Positions 8,919-18,344 of a stretch of DNA of 53,769 nt are shown here, piece after piece. Both the position numbers and the translations under genes were made by a program. Source of the DNA: Oppiella nova (taxonomy: Eukaryota > Arthropoda > Arachnida > Sarcoptiformes > Oppiidae); contig CAJPVJ010000046.1 in the NCBI GenBank assembly GCA_905397405.1, positions 1 to 53,769 of the forward strand. The letters run 5' to 3'. The stretch's first letter is position 1. Each line of letters opens with the position of its first letter. The notes below the pieces were generated by a model. The model was given only the letters and a program-made list of their open reading frames with translations, was not told the DNA's origin and ran no database searches.

Positions 8919-9674
8919 TCATTCACTTTGTTGACGTTGACGGCATGCCTCATACAACGCCATACCAGTAGCCACACTTACATTTAAGCTTTGTAAGTTT
9001 CCAGCCATTGGGATAAATACCGTTTGGTCACATTGCGATTGGGTGATTGGACGCAATCCTGTATCCTCTGCGCCCATCACCACACATACCGGTGTTCCTG
9101 TAAAATCAAACTTCTGAATAGGTAATGCTTTTTCATCGAGCATAGTACCGACCACACGAACATTATAATTTTCTTTGATTTGTCCAAGCGTACGCGCCAA
9201 ATTGGTCACTTGAATAAACTTCACCTTTTCAGCCCCACCTGCCGCAACTTTACGTGCAGTTGGAGTCAATGTTGCCGCACGGTCACGCGGAACAATCACC
9301 GCTTCTACACCCATAGCTGCCGCTGTACGGATACATGCGCCTAGATTATGCGGATCTGTGATATGGTCTAAAGCCAACAATAAAGGTTGTTGGGTTGACT
9401 CTAAAAGCTGATCTAAATCTTTTTCATTTAATACAGGATGTGGGCGAACAGCTGCAACCACACCTTGGTGAAAAGGTTGACCTGCCAACTTTTCCAAGCT
9501 ATCGCGACTTGCTTTTTGGACACTGATTCCAAAAGGCTCTGCAAGCTGGAGAATGCGCTGTAAACGCTGATCATCACGACCTTTTAAGGTAAATAAGGTT
9601 AAAACACGTTCAGGTTCTAACTCCAATAATGACTCCACTGAATGAACGCCATAATAATATTCGGACTTCGCCAT
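8919..9674 (-). CDS. rlmB: 23S rRNA (guanosine-2'-O-)-methyltransferase RlmB
   Basis: This 251-aa SPOUT-class enzyme methylates the 2'-OH of the G2251-equivalent of 23S rRNA. The N-terminal substrate-binding domain starts MAKSEYYYGVHSVESLLE. The catalytic domain has LDHITDPHNLGACIRTA, VVMGAEDTGLRP and IPMAGNLQSLNVSVATGMAL, the trefoil-knot AdoMet motifs. I chose the ATG at 9674 over the ATG at 9695 because GAGG lies 6 bp upstream and the family starts here. Confidence 0.95.
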   Translation of the reverse strand: MAKSEYYYGVHSVESLLELEPERVLTLFTLKGRDDQRLQRILQLAEPFGISVQKASRDSLEKLAGQPFHQGVVAAVRPHPVLNEKDLDQLLESTQQPLLLALDHITDPHNLGACIRTAAAMGVEAVIVPRDRAATLTPTARKVAAGGAEKVKFIQVTNLARTLGQIKENYNVRVVGTMLDEKALPIQKFDFTGTPVCVVMGAEDTGLRPITQSQCDQTVFIPMAGNLQSLNVSVATGMALYEACRQRQQSE

Positions 9675-9710
9675 GAACAACCTCATTAACAACATGATGA
9701 TAGAAATGAA

Positions 9711-9739
9711 AAATCCTGCAAAGCCAACTTTACAGGATT
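9711..9739 (-). terminator. Intrinsic terminator after ppnP
   Basis: On the reverse strand AATCCTG pairs with CAGGATT around an inner 4-bp extension, with one mismatch and a 4-nt loop, followed by TTTTTC. It separates ppnP from rlmB. Confidence 0.75.
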
Positions 9740-9833
9740 CTATTTGATGCTTTAGTTTAACCGATTTCGCTTAAAAATTCTTTGCCTAATTTAAAACAAC
9801 AGCATAGGTCTACTTTAAGCAAAGCTTTTTTCA

Positions 9834-10157
9834 TTAGCCTTCTAAATGGCAAACGTAGTCTAAAACATCATCCGTTTCAATTTTAAAACGACTATTACCA
9901 GGCACATAGAATGACTGACCTGCGCGGAACAACTCACTTTCTTCACTGTCTGCGATTTTAACGCGACATTCACCAGAAATAATTTCCATGCGTTCAGGCA
10001 CATGTGTTTCAAATGTTAAAGCTTCTTCTGTTGGAAGAATGACCCCTAAAGTCTTTTTGGTTCCGTCTTCAAACTGCACAGTGTGGCTAATACATAAACC
10101 GCCAAAATATACATTAGATTTTTTAACTACTGATACATGATCATACTGAGCTGACAT
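9834..10157 (-). CDS. ppnP: Pyrimidine/purine nucleoside phosphorylase PpnP
   Basis: This 107-aa single-domain cupin (formerly DUF1255) splits nucleosides with phosphate to free bases and ribose 1-phosphate. Family segments are visible: [39 protein letters not shown] and [13 protein letters not shown] chose the ATG at 10157 (GGAGA 6 bp upstream) rather than the ATG at 10181, because the family starts at [20 protein letters not shown]. It is monocistronic, with a terminator 95 bp downstream. Confidence 0.92.
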   Translation of the reverse strand: MSAQYDHVSVVKKSNVYFGGLCISHTVQFEDGTKKTLGVILPTEEALTFETHVPERMEIISGECRVKIADSEESELFRAGQSFYVPGNSRFKIETDDVLDYVCHLEG

Positions 10158-10687
10158 GCGTATTCTCCAGATAATGCGCATTTATAAAAATTATGTTCGA
10201 TGTAGTTTAATGTTGCTCCGCAAACTAATCAATCTATGTTTTTAAGCTTAAGCGATTTCTATTTTTAGTCTGTTTTCTCCGTCCGCTTAGATCAAAGCTT
10301 AAGCTTCTCTAACAATAAAGACCAAAAACCATAATAGTTGTCACCAAGAATGTCCACCCAATGCATGATCAATTTATTTCCTACTTAGACTGAAGAAATG
10401 TCTTGTTTCAATATTGGCTGATAAAAGATGCAGATCAATAGATTCAAATGTCTATTGCATAAAATCAGTCATAAAAAATCTAGATATTTGCTTCATTTTT
10501 TATCTAATTCAATAGGATTTATCTATTTTGATGTTTTTACTGGCAACTTAAGCAAAGGAAATTACATTTTCATATTAAAATTATTTAGAATGCTTAAAAT
10601 TACTTCGTATTAGAATACGTTCTGACTTGTGACCACAACAAAACTTCACTATCTTAGAACTTCACCGTTCGCAGCTTGGATGCGTTT
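10158..10687. other. 530-bp intergenic region between ppnP and recN
   Basis: This divergent region must hold promoters for ppnP (minus) and recN (plus). It contains an inverted pair around AAGCTTAAGC (10244-10254 and 10295-10306) and a second CGCTTA copy at 10284-10289, so two alternative stems are possible. The rest is AT-rich with no convincing gene. A 61-codon open frame at 10428-10613 has no ribosome-binding site or recognisable content. Confidence 0.4.
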
Positions 10688-12349
10688 ATGCTGACACACT
10701 TAAATCTGATCAATTTTGCTTTAGCCGATAACCTTGCTATTGATATCGAGCAAGGGTTCAACGTGCTTACAGGTGAAACAGGTGCGGGTAAATCATTATT
10801 ATTAGATGCGTTGTCAGCCTGTTTAGGAGAGCGTACCGATACCAATTATGTGCGTTATGGCGCTGAAAAAGCCGATATTACCGCCGTTTTTAGCTATCAA
10901 GCACAGAGCCCGGAAGCAAATTGGCTCAACACTCATGAATTAGATGATGAATCTGGTGAAATCCATTTAAGACGGGTGATCTTTGCAACAGGTCGCAGCA
11001 AAGCATGGATCAATGGCCGTCCTAGTAGCCTCGCTGAATTGAAAGAACTTGGACGCCTCTTGGTACAGCTATACAGTCAACATAGCCAACAACAACTGCT
11101 TGAGCCGCCCTACCCTAAGCACTGGTTAGATCGTTATAGTAATTTTTATCAGCCTGCGCAAGATGTGCGGGATGCGTATAGCACTTGGCAAAAAAATATT
11201 CGTACACATCAAGCAGCGATTGATGCACAAGCCAATCGCCTGCAACGTATTGACACTTTAAAATTACAACTTGAAGAACTCGAAGATGTCATTCGTATTG
11301 ATTATAAAGAAATCGAACAAGAATTTGATCGTTTAAGTCACCATGAACACATCATGCAAGACTGTGGCTATAGCTTAAATGTTCTTGATGAATCTGAACA
11401 AAATATTACCCAAGAAATTTCTTCAATTATTCGACGTTTAGAATCGCATGCTGGACGAAGTGAACTGCTGTCTGAAATTTACAATTCATTGATCAACGCA
11501 CAAAGTGAAATTGATGACGCAACGGCAAATTTACGTCAGTTTATAGACCGTCAAAGTTTTGATCCTGAACGTATGGATGAGCTAAATACACAACTCGAAG
11601 TCTTTCATCGCTTGGCACGTAAATACCGTATTCAGCCCGATGAACTCAAACAGCAATATGAAACATGGCAAAATGAATTAGAGCAACTACATCAACTTGA
11701 AGATCCTGAAACCCTCGCTGAGCAAGTTGAACAATCTCATCTACTGTTTGTAGAGAAAGCACAACATTTAGATCAGATTCGTCGTGATGCTGCTGAACCT
11801 TTAGCCAAGCAACTGACTGAGCAAGTCAAACAACTGGCGCTACCAGAAGCACATTTTGAATTTAAATTTGAACCGCTGGAACAAGTTTCTGCTGAAGGTT
11901 TAAGCTTTATTCAATTGCTCTTTACTGCCAATAAAGGGATTCCACCTCAACCGCTGGCACGTGTCGCTTCTGGTGGTGAGCTGTCACGTATTGCATTGGT
12001 CATGCAAGTGATGAATGCCGAAAAAACTGAAGCAGAAGTTTTAGTGTTTGATGAGATTGATGTCGGAATCAGTGGTGGTACCGCTGAAATTGTCGGGCGC
12101 TTATTGGCAGGCTTGGGGCAACACGTTCAAATTTTATGTATTACTCACCAAGCTCAGGTTGCGGCCCAGTCCGATCAACACCTATTGGTGAAAAAACTAC
12201 AAACAGATCCTGCAAGTAGTACCATCGTTGCACTAGAAGAAGAGCAACTTATTTTAGAATTGGCTCGTATGACAGGCGGTATTGAAATTGGTGAAACCAC
12301 CTTGCAACATGCAAAACAATTAAGACAGCTGAAATTTCAGCCATCTTAA
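10688..12349 (+). CDS. recN: DNA repair protein RecN
   Basis: This 553-aa SMC-like ATPase acts in double-strand break repair. Walker A GETGAGKS is at residues 29-36, a long coiled coil spans roughly 150-380, and the ABC-type signature (RVASGGELSRIALVMQ) and Walker B (VLVFDEIDVGISGG) lie in the C-terminal half. Length equals that of the E. coli protein. The ATG at 10688 is preferred over the in-frame TTG at 10676: GGA lies 7 bp upstream and the family begins at LTHLNLINFAL. It is usually damage-inducible, but I did not find a clear operator here. Confidence 0.96.
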   Translation: MLTHLNLINFALADNLAIDIEQGFNVLTGETGAGKSLLLDALSACLGERTDTNYVRYGAEKADITAVFSYQAQSPEANWLNTHELDDESGEIHLRRVIFATGRSKAWINGRPSSLAELKELGRLLVQLYSQHSQQQLLEPPYPKHWLDRYSNFYQPAQDVRDAYSTWQKNIRTHQAAIDAQANRLQRIDTLKLQLEELEDVIRIDYKEIEQEFDRLSHHEHIMQDCGYSLNVLDESEQNITQEISSIIRRLESHAGRSELLSEIYNSLINAQSEIDDATANLRQFIDRQSFDPERMDELNTQLEVFHRLARKYRIQPDELKQQYETWQNELEQLHQLEDPETLAEQVEQSHLLFVEKAQHLDQIRRDAAEPLAKQLTEQVKQLALPEAHFEFKFEPLEQVSAEGLSFIQLLFTANKGIPPQPLARVASGGELSRIALVMQVMNAEKTEAEVLVFDEIDVGISGGTAEIVGRLLAGLGQHVQILCITHQAQVAAQSDQHLLVKKLQTDPASSTIVALEEEQLILELARMTGGIEIGETTLQHAKQLRQLKFQPS

Positions 12350-12387
12350 TACCTCAATCCTAGTGTATAAAAAAGAATACCCATATA

Positions 12388-12418
12388 AAAAACCAGTCAG
12401 CACGCGACTGGTTTTTTA
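12388..12418 (+). terminator. Intrinsic terminator of recN
   Basis: AACCAGTC (12391-12398) and GACTGGTT (12406-12413) form an 8-bp stem with a 7-nt loop, preceded by an A-run and followed by TTTTATT. It can work in both directions but serves recN here. Confidence 0.85.
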
Positions 12419-12669
12419 TTCCTATTTTGGAATAGAAGCACTTTCATCTATTCATTCGCCCTATTGTCATCGCTTTTATAGAGATGCACATTTTTATTTG
12501 GACACCATTTTGTTTATATTTTAAACATATTGATGAAAAACTTAGGCTGTTTTTGCAGGCTTTTAAAATATTCACAACCTATTGATATTAATTGTGCTAT
12601 TTATATAGATATAGATTTTATTTAAACAATTAAAAATATTTAAGCGGATTGAAAAGGAGTTGCATATCG
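12419..12669. other. AT-rich spacer upstream of yqgE
   Basis: About 250 bp lie between the recN terminator and yqgE. It is very AT-rich, especially 12500-12640 (TTATATAGATATAG and similar stretches), and presumably carries the yqgE promoter. I see no gene or strong hairpin in it. Confidence 0.4.
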
Positions 12670-13224
12670 GTGCCAAAACAATATCTTTCTCATCGCTGCT
12701 TGATTGCACCACCTGATCTTGCTGATGATTTCTTTGCCAATACGGTAATCTATCTTGCCCGTCATGATGAAGATGGTGCGCAAGGTATTATTATCAATCG
12801 ACCTTCAGGTATTCAAGTCAAAGAACTTTTGAATGACTTAGAAATTGAAGCAGATAATGTGCATCCGCATGAAGTTTTGCAAGGTGGTCCATTGCGTCCT
12901 GAAGCGGGTTTTGTGATTCATACAGGACAACCAACCTGGCACTCTTCGATTGCCGTAGGTGAAAATCTGTGTATTACCACCAGCAAAGATATTTTAGATG
13001 CGATTGCACACAATGAAGGTGTAGGTCGTTATCAAATTGCATTGGGCTATGCCAGCTGGACTAAAAATCAACTTGAAGATGAAATTACCCGTGGCGATTG
13101 GTTGATTTGTGATTCAGACATGGATTTGGTGTTTAATTTGCCTTATACCGACCGTTGGGATGCAGCTTATCGTAAAATAGGGATTGATCGTACTTGGTTA
13201 TCTTCTGAGATTGGACATGCCTGA
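12670..13224 (+). CDS. yqgE: YqgE/AlgH family protein
   Basis: This 184-aa DUF179 protein has no established biochemical activity; AlgH was linked to alginate regulation in Pseudomonas. Family signatures are visible: [62 protein letters not shown] and DWLICDSD. The GTG at 12670 is chosen because AAGGAG lies 10 bp upstream and the family starts [13 protein letters not shown]; a TTG at 12649 would place the ribosome-binding site inside the gene. It overlaps ruvX by 8 bp, the conserved pairing. Confidence 0.93.
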   Translation: MPKQYLSHRCLIAPPDLADDFFANTVIYLARHDEDGAQGIIINRPSGIQVKELLNDLEIEADNVHPHEVLQGGPLRPEAGFVIHTGQPTWHSSIAVGENLCITTSKDILDAIAHNEGVGRYQIALGYASWTKNQLEDEITRGDWLICDSDMDLVFNLPYTDRWDAAYRKIGIDRTWLSSEIGHA

Positions 13225-13660
13225 TTTAAATTCCCCACAACTGATTATTGCATTTGATTTTGGTACACAAAAAACGGGAATGGCTGTAGGCTCCTCCATC
13301 ATTGAAAGTGCAACACCGCTTGCACTTTTTCCAATGAAAGATGGTATCCCCAATTGGGATGAATTGCTTAAGATCATCAAACAGCATCAACCGAATTTAT
13401 TTCTGGTCGGCTTACCCTTAAATATGGATGATTCCGAGTCAGAATTATCCACACGCGCACGCAAATTTGCACGACGTTTACGTCATCAAACCAATATTGA
13501 AACCCTAATGGTCGATGAGCGCTTAACCACACGTGAAGCACGAGATGAACTCGATCATTATCACGCGCAAGGGCGAGCAAAGAAATTAGCAGCGGATAGT
13601 ATTGCAGCTGCTTTATTTATTGAAAGTTGGTATCGAAACCCAGAAGGAATTAACCCTTAA
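13217..13660 (+). CDS. ruvX: Putative pre-16S rRNA nuclease RuvX/YqgF
   Basis: This 147-aa RNase H-fold protein is implicated in 16S rRNA 5' end processing. The N-terminal metal-binding motif [14 protein letters not shown] is followed by [18 protein letters not shown], the catalytic [10 protein letters not shown] and the C-terminal [16 protein letters not shown]. The start is the ATG at 13217, overlapping the end of yqgE by 8 bp. The two genes are probably translationally coupled. Confidence 0.93.
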   Translation: MPDLNSPQLIIAFDFGTQKTGMAVGSSIIESATPLALFPMKDGIPNWDELLKIIKQHQPNLFLVGLPLNMDDSESELSTRARKFARRLRHQTNIETLMVDERLTTREARDELDHYHAQGRAKKLAADSIAAALFIESWYRNPEGINP

Positions 13661-13674
13661 ACTGAGCATTAAAA

Positions 13675-14388
13675 ATGTCAAAAACCTATGTCATCTATGG
13701 TGTAAGCAAAGGCTTGGGGCAAGCTATTTTACACGCAGTACCTCAAACACAAGATCTGGTTTTTGGTATTTCACGTTCTCAACCACAGTGTGACCATCCT
13801 CATTTCAAATGGATCTCTGCTGATTTATCAAAACCTGAACATGCTCGGGATTTAGTTAAAAATCAAATTCAAAACCAGCCTATAGATTATCTGATTTACA
13901 ATGTCGGGATCTGGGAAACAAAAGCCTTCCAAGCAGATTATGACTTTGAACAATGCACTGACATTGAAATATCAAATTTAATTCATACCAATATTCAGTC
14001 CTGTATTTTGGCAATTCAATCCTTGATTGAGAATCTTAGACTGTCTCCAAATGCAAAAATTATCTTGATTGGTTCAACCTGGGGACTAGATAATCATAAC
14101 GGCAAAGAAGTGGTGTTTTCAGCCAGCAAATTCGCCCTCAGAGGCATTGTCCATTCGCTCCGAGAAAGTTTACGCAAAGACCAGATTGGGGTGAGTATAT
14201 TAAATTTAGGCTACTTGGCCACTGAGTTTGATCTAAATACATCTATAGAAGATGTTTTACAACAGAGTGGCCATGAGTTAATTCCCTTACAGGATGTTAT
14301 TCTTGCCATCAAGTTTATCTTATCCACCAGTCAAGCCAGCTGTGTTAAAGAAATTAATATGCCCGCTATGGCAGACTTAAATCTATAA
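13675..14388 (+). CDS. SDR-family protein with catalytic Tyr replaced by Phe
   Basis: This 237-aa protein has the Rossmann fold of short-chain dehydrogenases/reductases: a GVSKGLG nucleotide-binding loop at residues 9-15, DLS after the third strand, NVG in place of NNAG at 76-78, Asn106 and Ser134 (GSTWG). The YxxxK motif reads FSASK, so Phe148 replaces the catalytic Tyr while Lys152 remains. Codon TTT differs from Tyr codon TAT by one base. It may be a non-catalytic or altered member, and its substrate is unknown. It follows ruvX by 14 bp, so it may be co-transcribed. Confidence 0.8.
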   Translation: MSKTYVIYGVSKGLGQAILHAVPQTQDLVFGISRSQPQCDHPHFKWISADLSKPEHARDLVKNQIQNQPIDYLIYNVGIWETKAFQADYDFEQCTDIEISNLIHTNIQSCILAIQSLIENLRLSPNAKIILIGSTWGLDNHNGKEVVFSASKFALRGIVHSLRESLRKDQIGVSILNLGYLATEFDLNTSIEDVLQQSGHELIPLQDVILAIKFILSTSQASCVKEINMPAMADLNL

Positions 14389-14412
14389 AAAAAACCCATT
14401 TTTCAATGGGCT
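14386..14412 (-). terminator. Terminator between the SDR gene and the efflux operon
   Basis: CCCATT (14395-14400) and AATGGG (14405-14410) form a 6-bp stem with a 4-nt loop. The A-run at 14387-14394 becomes a strong U-tract on the reverse strand, so it chiefly ends the efflux operon. On the plus strand the tail is weak (CTTTAAG). Confidence 0.75.
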
Positions 14413-14442
14413 TTAAGATCAAAGTTTAATGATGGATACTGG

Positions 14443-15453
14443 TTATTTTTTTGCTTTTTCCAAAATATGTACTGTCACGGTACGCCCTGCAACAAAGGCC
14501 AATGAATCATGGGGAACTTCATCTAAAATAATTTTCACAGGTACCCGTTGGGCCAAGCGCACCCAGCTGAATGTTGGATTCACATTGGCCAATAAACCCG
14601 ATGAAGTTGTTCGTTCGCGGTCTTCAATCCCAGACGCAATCCCTTGAACATGGCCTTTATATTTCAAAGAATCCCCCATGAGCTGTACTGTTGCTGGATC
14701 ACCTAGATGTATTTTATTGAGTTTGGTTTCTTCAAAATATCCCACAACATAGAGCTGTTTACGATCAAGTAAAGCGGCAACAGCTTGCCCAACTTTGACA
14801 TAATTCCCTGCGCGCAAATCAAAATTTGATAATGTTCCATCTGCAGGTGCAATCACTTCTGAACGTTGCATATTCAATTGCGCCAAATGCACACTACTGG
14901 TTGCTGCCTCAATCAAGGCTTTTTGTTGTTTGATATTGGCTTCTGCTTGTTGTACCGTAGCTTGCAATTGCTGATGCTCTGCATGAGACTGATCTCGTGT
15001 AGCAAACATCTGATCTTGTTCTTGTTTAGAGATCGCACCATTCATCAGGTCTGCATATCGACGTGCATTTTTATCTGCAAGATTGATATTGGCTTTTGAC
15101 TTGACAATATTGGCTTTTGCCTCAGCAAGCCCCGCTTCTGCTTCAGCCAGTCCTGACTGGGCTTTTGCAAGATCTGATTTTGCTTGTTCCACGTCTAAAG
15201 TTTGGCGTGCTAAATCAATTTTAAAAAGCACCTGCCCTTTTTTCACTGTTTGGTTATCTTGAACCATCACCTCTGTGACTAAGCCAGCAATATCAGAAGA
15301 CACTTGAATAACATCGCCACGGACACGCCCATCACGTGTCCAAGGTTCTGCATTATAGTAATTCCAGATATGCAGCGCACAAAATATCGCAATAATCACC
15401 ACGATACCCAATGATATCGGCCGGATTGCCTTACGTATATCAAACGTATTCAT
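14443..15453 (-). CDS. HlyD-family efflux periplasmic adaptor subunit
   Basis: This 336-aa membrane fusion protein has one N-terminal membrane anchor (about residues 13-32). Next come a lipoyl/barrel-sandwich half (RGDVIQVSSDIAGLVTEVMV), a long Ala/Glu/Lys-rich coiled-coil hairpin (about 85-190) and the second lipoyl half plus beta-barrel (GTLSNFDLRAGNYVKVGQAV). It would link an inner-membrane pump to an outer-membrane channel. It is the third gene of a FUSC-DUF1656-HlyD operon resembling AaeXAB of enterobacteria, which exports aromatic acids (known). The substrate here is not determinable. Confidence 0.88.
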   Translation of the reverse strand: MNTFDIRKAIRPISLGIVVIIAIFCALHIWNYYNAEPWTRDGRVRGDVIQVSSDIAGLVTEVMVQDNQTVKKGQVLFKIDLARQTLDVEQAKSDLAKAQSGLAEAEAGLAEAKANIVKSKANINLADKNARRYADLMNGAISKQEQDQMFATRDQSHAEHQQLQATVQQAEANIKQQKALIEAATSSVHLAQLNMQRSEVIAPADGTLSNFDLRAGNYVKVGQAVAALLDRKQLYVVGYFEETKLNKIHLGDPATVQLMGDSLKYKGHVQGIASGIEDRERTTSSGLLANVNPTFSWVRLAQRVPVKIILDEVPHDSLAFVAGRTVTVHILEKAKK

Positions 15454-15504
15454 TTCAATTTTCCAATCATTAAACTTAAAAGTAAATCAGCTCTATTGCA
15501 GCGG

Positions 15505-15711
15505 CTAAGTCGTCACCTGAATAAATACCCAATGAATCGACCACAATAAAATCAAATAGATACAGATGTTAAAAATCCCAGGCAATGCAATCCATTCTTT
15601 TTCAACCAAGCGATCTGTACCAATACACACCACTTTCCAGATGATGAATGCCAGAATTGCTTGAATTAAAAATATTGGGACATAAACACCATAAATGTTG
15701 AGCTCACCCAT
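15505..15711 (-). CDS. DUF1656 small inner-membrane protein (AaeX-like)
   Basis: This 68-aa protein with two predicted membrane helices (about residues 8-28 and 42-63) matches the DUF1656 pattern: an N-terminal GELNIYGVYVP and a loop rich in charged residues. Members are almost always encoded between a FUSC pump and an HlyD adaptor, as here. It starts 2 bp after the FUSC stop, with GGGAG ahead of the ATG, so translation is probably coupled. Its role is probably assembly or modulation of the pump (inference). Confidence 0.85.
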   Translation of the reverse strand: MGELNIYGVYVPIFLIQAILAFIIWKVVCIGTDRLVEKEWIALPGIFNICIYLILLWSIHWVFIQVTT

Positions 15712-15713
15712 AT

Positions 15714-17798
15714 TTATGCTCCCACTAGAACAGTTGAAGGTTGCGCATCAACCAGATGAATATGACAAATACTATTGCGAATATTATTCACAGAAATTTC
15801 TATACGCTGTCGGATATCTTGATCACCTACCGCTTGCGCATCTTGCAAGACTTGATCAAATTGCTGAATCAATGCCTGTCGTAAATTATCATCAGGCTGA
15901 GTTATTGCTTTTTCGCTTAACCACTGGTTAAGTAGGCCTTGTAATTTAACAATTGCACCAGTTGTTGTAGATTCAGGCGATAATTTTTGGACCAACTCCT
16001 GCAAGCGAGTTAAATCAATAGCAGCACTCGACTCAATCAAAGCATTGTTAATTTCGATTTTGAGCTGTTCTGACTGAATCAATTTGGTATTTAACACGCC
16101 AATACGATCAAGCATACTGCGTAAATGAATTCTAAAGCCCGTTCCATAAGACATCGCAATACTTTCCCGCATAGCTTTATAGTGTAAAGCCAACATCCGT
16201 TTTACTGTCATTTCAGGAGACATTGAACGTACCATTTGCATAATACAAACCGTGATAATCGGCCCAATCACGGTTGCAATCGAAGCATCAAAAAAGGTGA
16301 TCTGATCCATCAAATAACGATTTTGCAGATTTAACCCCATAATCGTACTCATAATCAGCGGTAAACCCAGTGCATGCAAAGGCGGATGTAAATACAACAT
16401 CACACAGAACATAATAAAGGGGGCTAATACAACGGCTAACTCCCAAAATGCGGTGATATGTGGAAAAATCCCATATGCATAAATAAAAACCAAAATAGCG
16501 GCATAAATACTGGAGCGGATAAATATTTTTAGCGCAGGTACAGGGTCATCTAAAAAGGTTAAAATACATGCTGTAATTGCGGCCATTTCTGCCACCATAA
16601 ATCCCATTTTCCAGCCACTTAAAATCCAAAATGCGCAGGCAATGTTAGTGGTTAAAAATGCCGATATCCCGCCACGTACTGCAACGCCATAATCACGATG
16701 TAAACTGGGATAGGTTGTGGTTAAAGGTACAATGGATTCAGGTAAGCTATGATTACCTTGCTGCATGCATTGCCAAATAAACTTCACTGCACGAACATTT
16801 TGAATAAAATGGCGAATATCCATTTTTAGACTGCCCAAAATCACCTGTTGTTTAGCAGTTGCATGTTCAGTGATGGTTTGAAATTCTTGGTCAAAATGTT
16901 CAGGTAAGTGCTTAAGCTCATCTTCAAGAATGGCATTCTCACTTTCTAAAAAATCATCAATCTTTTGATGAAACTCAAGCAGATACGGACGATAAGTTAA
17001 ATCAATTTGATCCAGTTGTTTGATCCGTTCTGACATTGCGACCAAGTTAGCCACCAACATCGTCACTTGATGTAGCAACTCTTGGAGTGGTTTGGTCATG
17101 CCCTTAAATTTTGAAGTTTCATAACTTAGATGCACAGCCATACTATGAATATCTGTTGTATCACGCGTGATATTGGTCAATAGCTGAGTATAATTATCTG
17201 TATGTGCCGGATCAGACAAGATTGAGTCAAAGGCCTGTTTGGTGTCTTGCATGGTTTTAGTGACACGGAGTTCGACCACAGGCCCAATATGCATAGGAAA
17301 TATAGTGGCAGAGACCACAGCACTACACACCACACCCAACGAGATTTCTAAGAAACGCCCCACAGCCATATCGAAAATGGACACCGTCTCGATATAATAA
17401 ATCGAGTTAAAACAAATAATCACTGCTGTATAACCCGCTAACATCACCACATAACTGCGTGGTGATCGGTCAATTAAAGACAGATATAGACAGAGCCCCA
17501 CCCAAGTTGCCAGTACAAAGGTAAATAACCAAGGGGTATTAACCAAATGAGGCATCACTGCGATAGCAAAAATTGCTCCGATCAAGGTTCCTAAAATTCG
17601 ATAGATACTTTTTGATGCCATCATGCCCGAATAAGGATTGGCAATCACAAAGACTGTACCGATCGCCCAAATCGGGTAGCTCAGGTTGAGTTCAAATGCA
17701 ATATAAAGTGCCAGCATTCCTGCAATGAAAGTTTTGCTCGCAAAAATCCAATCGAGTTTATTGGGTCTAAAAGCCAATAAGGGTTTGATCAGTAACAT
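15714..17798 (-). CDS. FUSC-family inner-membrane efflux protein (AaeB-like)
   Basis: This 694-aa protein has the duplicated architecture of fusaric-acid-resistance-type pumps: an N-terminal cluster of about six membrane helices (residues 20-165), a cytoplasmic helical region (180-350), a second helix cluster (370-510) and a cytoplasmic C-terminal domain. It is likely the inner-membrane component of an aromatic or weak-acid exporter working with the two genes downstream. It is the first gene of the operon and is divergent from an IclR-type regulator 546 bp away, a likely control partner. Confidence 0.86.
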   Translation of the reverse strand: MLLIKPLLAFRPNKLDWIFASKTFIAGMLALYIAFELNLSYPIWAIGTVFVIANPYSGMMASKSIYRILGTLIGAIFAIAVMPHLVNTPWLFTFVLATWVGLCLYLSLIDRSPRSYVVMLAGYTAVIICFNSIYYIETVSIFDMAVGRFLEISLGVVCSAVVSATIFPMHIGPVVELRVTKTMQDTKQAFDSILSDPAHTDNYTQLLTNITRDTTDIHSMAVHLSYETSKFKGMTKPLQELLHQVTMLVANLVAMSERIKQLDQIDLTYRPYLLEFHQKIDDFLESENAILEDELKHLPEHFDQEFQTITEHATAKQQVILGSLKMDIRHFIQNVRAVKFIWQCMQQGNHSLPESIVPLTTTYPSLHRDYGVAVRGGISAFLTTNIACAFWILSGWKMGFMVAEMAAITACILTFLDDPVPALKIFIRSSIYAAILVFIYAYGIFPHITAFWELAVVLAPFIMFCVMLYLHPPLHALGLPLIMSTIMGLNLQNRYLMDQITFFDASIATVIGPIITVCIMQMVRSMSPEMTVKRMLALHYKAMRESIAMSYGTGFRIHLRSMLDRIGVLNTKLIQSEQLKIEINNALIESSAAIDLTRLQELVQKLSPESTTTGAIVKLQGLLNQWLSEKAITQPDDNLRQALIQQFDQVLQDAQAVGDQDIRQRIEISVNNIRNSICHIHLVDAQPSTVLVGA

Positions 17799-18344
17799 GC
17801 AAGCAACTCACTATAAATTCAATTTCATTGATTTTCTCTGTCATCTCTAGCTCTCTAAGATCAAGGAAGCTGATATTCACCACTTTTATAAGGGTTTGTT
17901 GTACACATCACATTTTCTTTTCTTATAGACCAAAAGACCGCACCGCTTAGTCAAATAAACAGTGTGGTTTAAAAAAAAGATGTGAATAGAAGAACAAATT
18001 TAGGCATTTGCTCAAATACAACGATTGAGTAGAGAAGGACTCAATTTATGATAAAAATTTATACTTCTAGAAAAGTATAAATTCACCATTGGATATTCAT
18101 ATCAGCAATAATCTCAAAAAAAACACAAATAATCAATAAAAATATCTCATTTTGATAATATAACTAAATATAATTTACTTTAATGTTCAAATGTAGTGCT
18201 TTTTCTCAAAATAACTACTAAAGTTAAAAATGTAGAATCATTTGCATTTACAATGCAAATTCCACTGTTTTTTCTTGAACAATTTGTTATAAAGTAACAT
18301 TCATTATTATTTTTTTTGATTCTCACTAATTGAGTAGGTCATCA
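17799..18344. promoter_or_regulatory. Divergent regulatory region between the FUSC operon and the iclR-type gene
   Basis: This 546-bp gene-free, AT-rich stretch contains three inverted repeats that could be operators. They are TTGAGT/ACTCAA at 18025-18044; AATTTATACTT/AAGTATAAATT (11-bp arms, 6-nt centre) at 18056-18083; and ATTTGCATT/AATGCAAAT (9-bp arms, 3-nt centre) at 18240-18260, extended on one side by TTCCA. The last is about 85 bp upstream of the regulator's ATG, a good place for autoregulation. No ORF in the region is convincing. Confidence 0.5.

Noticed and set aside
10428-10613. 61-codon open frame in the ppnP-recN gap
   Set aside because: AT-rich, no ribosome-binding site, biased toward Phe/Ile/Lys as expected from random AT-rich sequence.
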